This document shows positions 59,758 to 64,000 of a stretch of 64,000 nt of DNA, piece by piece. Position numbers and translations under genes: made by a program. This DNA is from SZUA-309 sp965230005 (lineage in GTDB: Bacteria > Pseudomonadota > Gammaproteobacteria > Pseudomonadales > Azotimanducaceae), in assembly GCA_965230005.1 (NCBI GenBank), contig OZ245934.1:2418001-2482000 (forward strand). Direction: 5' to 3'. Position 1 is the stretch's first letter. The number at the start of each line of letters is the position of its first letter. The notes under the pieces were generated by a model. That model searched no databases, was not told the origin of the DNA, and worked only from the letters and a program-made list of their open reading frames with translations.

Positions 59758-60651
59758 ATGTTCAATCCGAACCGGACTCTCATAGAGGCGTTCGTTGCGC
59801 ACTCGATCGAGCGCTATCGCGAGGCCTATCCGAACCGCGATCTCGGCCACGAAGACGTGCTCGATCAGGCCGCGCATACGGCTCTGGAGACCCTCCTCGG
59901 CTGCGACTGCCCCTATCACGATCTCGAGCACACGATGCTCGTCACGGATGTGGGCCAGACCATCCTCCGCGGACGCCTGCTCTCACAGGGTGACGTGAGT
60001 CCCCATGAGTGGCTCCACGCGGTCATTGCCCTGCTCTTCCACGACATCGGCTATCTGCGCGGTCTGCTCCGCGACGATGCCGAGGACAGCTTCGTGATCG
60101 ACGAGACCGGCAATCGCGTCACACCGCCAGTCGGTGCGACGGATGCGTTCATGATGCCGCACCACGTCAACCGCAGCTGCATCTTCATCAAGGAGCGTTT
60201 TGCCGGGGATCCGACCATCGACGTCTCCACAGTCGCCAGCTACATCGAGATGACCCGGTTCCCGGTCCCCGACGACCGGCACTACCAGCGCGTGGATACT
60301 TTTGCCGCCCTGGTTCGTGCAGCGGACCTCATCGGGCAGATGGGTGACCCTCTCTACCCGCAGAAGCTCTCCCGCCTCTACTCCGAATTCGTTGAAACGG
60401 GGGAAGCCGAGCGCCTCGGCTACGAAAATCCCGCCGAGCTCCGAGCGGGCTATCCCGAGTTTTTCTACGACCAGGTTTATCCCTTCATTACCGAAGGGCT
60501 GCGCTTCCTGCGCAAAACTCAGGAAGGGCAGCAGTGGATTGCCAACCTGTTCCACCACGTCCACGAGCTGTCCGGAAACGCGGAATCGGAACGCCCCGAA
60601 CCGGCCGTAACGCACCCGCTGCCGCACATCGCCGTCAGTAACAACCGGTAG
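59758..60651 (+). CDS. HD-domain metal-dependent phosphohydrolase
   Basis: A 297-aa HD-fold protein. Metal ligands are likely in CPYHDLEHT (H54, H58) and LLFHDIGYL (H95, D96), with MMPHHVNRS and an Asp in VRAADLIGQM farther on, the set of class I HD phosphohydrolases. The substrate is unknown; it could be a nucleotide or cyclic dinucleotide. Possible promoter TTGAGG (59707) and TACACT (59728), with a short 15-nt spacer. No fused sensory or GGDEF domain. Confidence 0.88.
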   Translation: MFNPNRTLIEAFVAHSIERYREAYPNRDLGHEDVLDQAAHTALETLLGCDCPYHDLEHTMLVTDVGQTILRGRLLSQGDVSPHEWLHAVIALLFHDIGYLRGLLRDDAEDSFVIDETGNRVTPPVGATDAFMMPHHVNRSCIFIKERFAGDPTIDVSTVASYIEMTRFPVPDDRHYQRVDTFAALVRAADLIGQMGDPLYPQKLSRLYSEFVETGEAERLGYENPAELRAGYPEFFYDQVYPFITEGLRFLRKTQEGQQWIANLFHHVHELSGNAESERPEPAVTHPLPHIAVSNNR

Positions 60652-60701
60652 TCACCCCTACCCTAAGTGATTAGAATCCCGGCTCTTTGTCTGGGGTTCC
60701 C

Positions 60702-61994
60702 ATGTCCGAAGCGGCGCTGACCAATCCCGCGGGCTCGTCCGCACCGCTCTCCATCGCGCTGCTCGGCTATCGCAGCAACCCCTACAGCGGCGGCCAGGGC
60801 ATCTACCTGCGCTACCTGTCGAAAGCCCTCGTGGAAGCCGGCCATCGCGTGGACGTGATTTCCGGCGAGCCCTATCCGGAGCTGGACGACGAGCGCATCG
60901 GCCTCATCCGGCTCCCGGGCCTGAACCTCTTTGCCGAAGAGAATCACCTGACCGCCCTGCGCCCCAGGCACCTGAAGTCCTTTACCGACACCTTCGAGTG
61001 GTTTTCCATGGCCACCGGCGGCTTTTCCGAGCCCTACACCTTCGGCCGCCGTGTCGCCGACTACCTGGCAAAGGAGGGGCGGCACTACGACATCATCCAC
61101 GACAATCAGTGTCTGTCCTGGGGCACCCTCGCGCTGCAGCAGCGGGGCCAGAAGCTCGTCACCACCATCCACCATCCGATCACCTGGGACCGCGACATTG
61201 CCCTGGCCCATGCAACCGGCTGGAAGCAGCGCCTGCTCATCAAGCGCTGGCACCACTTCCTGAAGATGCAGACCACGGTCGCCGGCAAACTCGAACACAT
61301 CGTCACGGTCAGCCGCCGCTCGAAGCAGGATATCTGCCGCGCTTTCAACATCGATCCCGGTCGTATCGAGGTGATCTACAACGGTATCGACACGGAGACT
61401 TTCCGGCCGGAACCGAGCATCGCCCGGAACCCCTGGCAGCTGATCACCACGGCCAGCGCCGATCAGCCGCTGAAGGGGACGCAGCACCTGATCCCGGCCT
61501 TCGCCGGTCTTCTCGAACGCTTCCCGAAGCTGCGCCTCATCTTCATCGGCCGCCCGAAACCCGGCGGCGACACAGAACGCCTCATCGAGCGCTTCGGCGT
61601 GGGCGAGCGTATTCGCTTCATCCACGGTATCGGTGCCGAAGAGTTCCGACACCTCTACGCGAGCTCGGCCATCGCTGTGGTGCCGTCGGAGTACGAAGGA
61701 TTCGGTCTGCCGGCCGGCGAAGCCATGGCCTGCGGTGTCCCCCTCGTGTCGACCGATGGAGGCGCTCTGCCGGAAGTCGTCGGCAATGCCGGACGTATCG
61801 TCCCGGCTGCGGATCCGAAGGCGCTCGAGGCCGCCATCGCGGAGCTGCTGGCACTGCCGCCGGCGCGCCGGGAAGAGATCGGCCTCGCCGGCCGTGCCCA
61901 CATCGTCGAGCAGTTCTCCTGGCAGCAGGCCGCTCACGCCATGACCCGCGTTTACGGTCGCGTCCTTGGGCAGGCGGCAGAGGCTTCGGCATGA
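60702..61994 (+). CDS. Glycosyltransferase family 4 protein
   Basis: A 430-aa GT-B retaining glycosyltransferase. The N-terminal acceptor domain has YRSNPYSGGQGIYLRYLSKA, and the donor domain has the GT4 EX7E block (VPSEYEGFGLPAGEAMACG). Sugar donor and acceptor are not readable. ATG 60702 was preferred to TTG 60687. A TAGAAT at 60672-60677 may be the -10. It overlaps the methyltransferase gene by ATGA and heads a glycan- or lipid-like modification cluster. Confidence 0.92.
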   Translation: MSEAALTNPAGSSAPLSIALLGYRSNPYSGGQGIYLRYLSKALVEAGHRVDVISGEPYPELDDERIGLIRLPGLNLFAEENHLTALRPRHLKSFTDTFEWFSMATGGFSEPYTFGRRVADYLAKEGRHYDIIHDNQCLSWGTLALQQRGQKLVTTIHHPITWDRDIALAHATGWKQRLLIKRWHHFLKMQTTVAGKLEHIVTVSRRSKQDICRAFNIDPGRIEVIYNGIDTETFRPEPSIARNPWQLITTASADQPLKGTQHLIPAFAGLLERFPKLRLIFIGRPKPGGDTERLIERFGVGERIRFIHGIGAEEFRHLYASSAIAVVPSEYEGFGLPAGEAMACGVPLVSTDGGALPEVVGNAGRIVPAADPKALEAAIAELLALPPARREEIGLAGRAHIVEQFSWQQAAHAMTRVYGRVLGQAAEASA

Positions 61995-62716
61995 GTCTGA
62001 CGACCATCGATTTCGACCGCTTCGAACTCAAAGCCGGAGACCGGGTGCTCGATCTCGGCTGCGGCGAAGGCCGCCATGCGATCACCGCTTACCTGGACGA
62101 GGCGGTTACCGTCGTGGGCCTCGATCTGTCTCTGGACGATCTCGGCACAGCCCGGGAGCGCTTCGCAGATTTCGAGGATCCGGCCGATGCAAGCTGCAGC
62201 CTCACCTTCACCTGTGGTTCCGGTCTGCGTCTGCCGTTCCGGGACGGCACCTTCGACAAGGTCATCTGCGCGGAGGTCCTCGAGCACATACCCGACTACC
62301 TGAGCGTGCTCCGGGAAATCCGGCGGGTGCTGAAACCCGGCGGTCAGTTCGCCGCGAGCGTGCCGCGCTTCGGGCCGGAATGGCTCTGCTGGCAACTCTC
62401 CGATGCGTATCACGAGGTTCCCGGCGGTCACGTCCGCATCTTCCGTTCGGCTCAGCTCAAACAGAACGTCGAAGCCCAGGACATGATTCTCTACGGCCGC
62501 CACTGGGCCCATGGCCTGCACTCGCCCTACTGGTGGCTGCGCTGCCTGTTCTGGGAACGGGGTGAAGACGTCTGGCCGGTCCGCACCTACCACCGGCTGC
62601 TGGTCTGGGATCTCATGCAGAAACCCTGGATCACCCGTCTGCTCGAGAGGCTGACCAACCCCCTCTGGGGTAAGAGCGTGGTCATGTACTTCGTCCGGGG
62701 GTCGAGCCATGCCTAG
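61991..62716 (+). CDS. Class I SAM-dependent methyltransferase
   Basis: A 241-aa methyltransferase (Methyltransf_11 type): motif I VLDLGCGEGRHA (19-30), acidic GLDLSLDDL, CAEVLEHIPDY, and RRVLKPGGQFAASVPRF. The C-terminal 90 residues (WLCWQLSDAYHEVPGGHVRIF; RHWAHGLHSPYWWLRCLFW) are rich in aromatic residues, which may bind a large hydrophobic or glycan acceptor. The substrate is unknown. Coupled to the GT4 gene (ATGA) and overlapping the toroid gene by 8 nt. Confidence 0.9.
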   Translation: MSLTTIDFDRFELKAGDRVLDLGCGEGRHAITAYLDEAVTVVGLDLSLDDLGTARERFADFEDPADASCSLTFTCGSGLRLPFRDGTFDKVICAEVLEHIPDYLSVLREIRRVLKPGGQFAASVPRFGPEWLCWQLSDAYHEVPGGHVRIFRSAQLKQNVEAQDMILYGRHWAHGLHSPYWWLRCLFWERGEDVWPVRTYHRLLVWDLMQKPWITRLLERLTNPLWGKSVVMYFVRGSSHA

Positions 62717-63800
62717 GGCCGAACACAGGGAACAACACGAGGAGCTCGTCCGTCGCACGACCGACTACATCGCCAGGATTCAGCGGCCGAGCGGCGCGAT
62801 TCCCTGGTTCGACGGCGGGATCATCGACCCCTGGGATCACGTCGAATCTGCCATGGGCCTGTCGGTGGGAGGCAGCTACGACAGGGCCGTTGCCGCCTAC
62901 CGCTGGCTGGCGGACCGGCAACACCCGGACGGCTACTGGCTCGCCGCCTACGAGGGTGAGCGCATTGCCGATGGCACCCGGGCAGAAACGAATTTTGTGG
63001 CTTATGTGGCTACCGGTGTCTGGCACCACTATCTGGTGACCGGCGACGAGCCTTTCCTCCGCGAGCTCTGGCCCACGGTTCGCCGAGCCCTGGATTTTGT
63101 CCTGTCACTGCAGGCCACCAGCGGCGAGATCTACTGGGCGCTGGATACGCGCACGGGCATCAACAAAGACGCCCTGGTCACCGGCTCGAGCTCGATCTAT
63201 CGGAGTCTGGACTGCGGCATCGCCATCGCTCAGGTGCTGGAAGCCCCGCACGCACACTGGCACGTTGCCCGGGAACGTCTGGGGCTCGCCCTGCGTGAAA
63301 GGCCGGAGCGCTTCGATCGGACCTGGCCTTCTAAAGCCCGCTACTCCATGGACTGGTTTTACCCGATTCTCGCCGGTGCCATCACGGGCGCCGATGCGGT
63401 CGCCCGCCTCGACGCGCGCTGGGACGAGTTCATGGTGCCCGGTCACGGCTGCCGCTGTGTTTCCGATCAGCCCTGGGTGACCATCGCCGAATCCTGCGAG
63501 CTGGTCATGGCCTGTGCCGCTGCCGGTGAATCAGAGCGCGCCCGCGCCCTCTTCGAACTCCTGAGCCGCTATCAGGCCGAAGACGGCTCCTGGTGGACGG
63601 GTTATGTGTTCACCGATGAGGTCATGTGGCCCGATGAACGCCCAACCTGGACCGCTGGTGCCATCCTCCTCGCAGCAGACACCCTCGATGGATTAACCGG
63701 AGCCGCCACGCTCTTCACGCAGCCACGGCATCACGCTCCCCTAGAGTCGCTTGAGCGCGCCGAGCGTGCGAACGGTCGGCAGCGCCTCGAACAGCCCTGA
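62709..63800 (+). CDS. Alpha/alpha-toroid (prenyltransferase/glycosidase-like) protein
   Basis: A 363-aa all-helical toroid protein. Repeats like RQHPDGYWLAAYEG and YQAEDGSWWTGYVF resemble the QW motifs of terpene cyclases and prenyltransferase beta subunits, and IQRPSGAIPWFDGG the six-hairpin glycosidases. No DxDD or DCTAE motif of squalene-type cyclases was seen, so a cyclase reaction is unlikely. Overlaps the upstream methyltransferase by 8 nt and the next gene on the other strand by 60 nt at its 3' end. Confidence 0.83.
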   Translation: MPRAEHREQHEELVRRTTDYIARIQRPSGAIPWFDGGIIDPWDHVESAMGLSVGGSYDRAVAAYRWLADRQHPDGYWLAAYEGERIADGTRAETNFVAYVATGVWHHYLVTGDEPFLRELWPTVRRALDFVLSLQATSGEIYWALDTRTGINKDALVTGSSSIYRSLDCGIAIAQVLEAPHAHWHVARERLGLALRERPERFDRTWPSKARYSMDWFYPILAGAITGADAVARLDARWDEFMVPGHGCRCVSDQPWVTIAESCELVMACAAAGESERARALFELLSRYQAEDGSWWTGYVFTDEVMWPDERPTWTAGAILLAADTLDGLTGAATLFTQPRHHAPLESLERAERANGRQRLEQP

Positions 63801-64000
63801 GGCAAGGGCCAGCTGGTAGATGTGCCAGGGCGCCTGACCGCCGTCGGCGGGATCCGGAAAGAGATCGTGAATGGCGAGAACGCCACCTCTGACGATATGC
63901 GGGGCCCAGCTGCGATAGTCGGCCAGAGCCGCCGCCTCACTGTGCCCCCCATCGATGAACACGAGCGACAGTGGTGTGCGCCAATGGCGGGCCGCCAGCG
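63741..64000 (-). CDS. Class I SAM-dependent methyltransferase, 5' end outside the window
   Basis: The last 86 or so residues of a methyltransferase of the Methyltransf_24 type: LSLVFIDGGHSEAAALADY and HIVRGGVLAIHDLFPDPADGG are its characteristic C-terminal blocks. The frame is open to the window end. The 3' ends of this gene and the toroid gene overlap by 60 nt. Together with the GT4, methyltransferase and toroid genes it forms a cluster type seen in diverse bacteria but of unclear product. Confidence 0.85.
   Translation of the reverse strand, partial: LAARHWRTPLSLVFIDGGHSEAAALADYRSWAPHIVRGGVLAIHDLFPDPADGGQAPWHIYQLALASGLFEALPTVRTLGALKRL

Noticed and set aside
1..64000. CRISPR array, insertion sequence, toxin-antitoxin or restriction system
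   Set aside because: No regularly spaced repeats, no transposase or inverted terminal repeats, and no recognisable defence genes were seen.

Overview
This 64 kb window reads as a contiguous piece of a high-GC gammaproteobacterial chromosome. The evidence is the canonical order yebC-ruvC-ruvA-ruvB-tolQ-tolR-tolA-tolB-pal-cpoB on one strand, together with recognisable MetR, RhlB and SixA proteins and a long-form ProS. Genes are tightly packed with many GTGA/ATGA stop-start overlaps, and GTG or TTG starts are common. I cannot assign an order. The mix of acyl-CoA, SDR, LLM and APH-family genes suggests a free-living, possibly marine, aerobic heterotroph (inference).

Layout. 1-5.7 kb: the 3' end of an MltB-type lytic transglycosylase, then a divergent catabolic-looking cluster (two SDRs and a GPH/MFS transporter on minus; an APH-fold kinase and a small unknown on plus). 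5.7-12.6 kb: a DUF2834 membrane protein, an XRE/MmyB regulator, tRNA-Lys(TTT), a less GC-rich orphan methyltransferase, a GST, a tandem Usp, an ArsR-SRPBCC pair, a Prx5-glutaredoxin fusion and Dps. 12.7-24.1 kb: one long minus-strand block running fmdB, aspS, yebC, ruvCAB, tolQRAB, pal, cpoB, queE, queC (DNA repair, translation, envelope integrity, queuosine synthesis), without ybgC at its usual place. 24.2-35.7 kb: a HU-like protein with a lysine-rich tail, proS, an SLT protein, a TlpA-like lipoprotein, YihY, WrbA-DUF2069, then a coupled minus-strand acyl-CoA cluster (CaiB/BaiF CoA-transferase, PrpE, ABM monooxygenase) and an MsbA-like ABC exporter. 35.7-47.6 kb: an esterase, an unknown gene pair, argC-aminotransferase-rhlB, a nitrilase, AI-2E permease-hisC-cupin-rhomboid, an LLM oxidoreductase and DUF6356. 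47.6-54.4 kb: an MBL lipoprotein divergent from a Tat-linked molybdenum hydroxylase operon (FeS, Mo and FAD/4Fe-4S subunits plus a membrane cytochrome b), followed by a small helical protein and SixA. 54.4-60.7 kb: PrsW, an RsmB-like methyltransferase, two unknown membrane proteins, a periplasmic MBL protein, a PdxH-like oxidase, MetR and an HD phosphohydrolase. 60.7-64 kb: a GT4-methyltransferase-toroid protein-methyltransferase cluster cut by the window end.

The most interesting items are: the molybdenum hydroxylase operon with its own cytochrome b; the GT4/methyltransferase/toroid cluster; an 82-bp tandem duplication at 30.2-30.4 kb whose four differences in 24 codons are all synonymous; an unknown membrane protein whose conserved-looking N-terminus can only be reached from a CTG codon; and a 37-nt dyad followed by a T-tract on the minus strand at 47.25 kb. 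No CRISPR array, prophage, transposase or integrase was seen.
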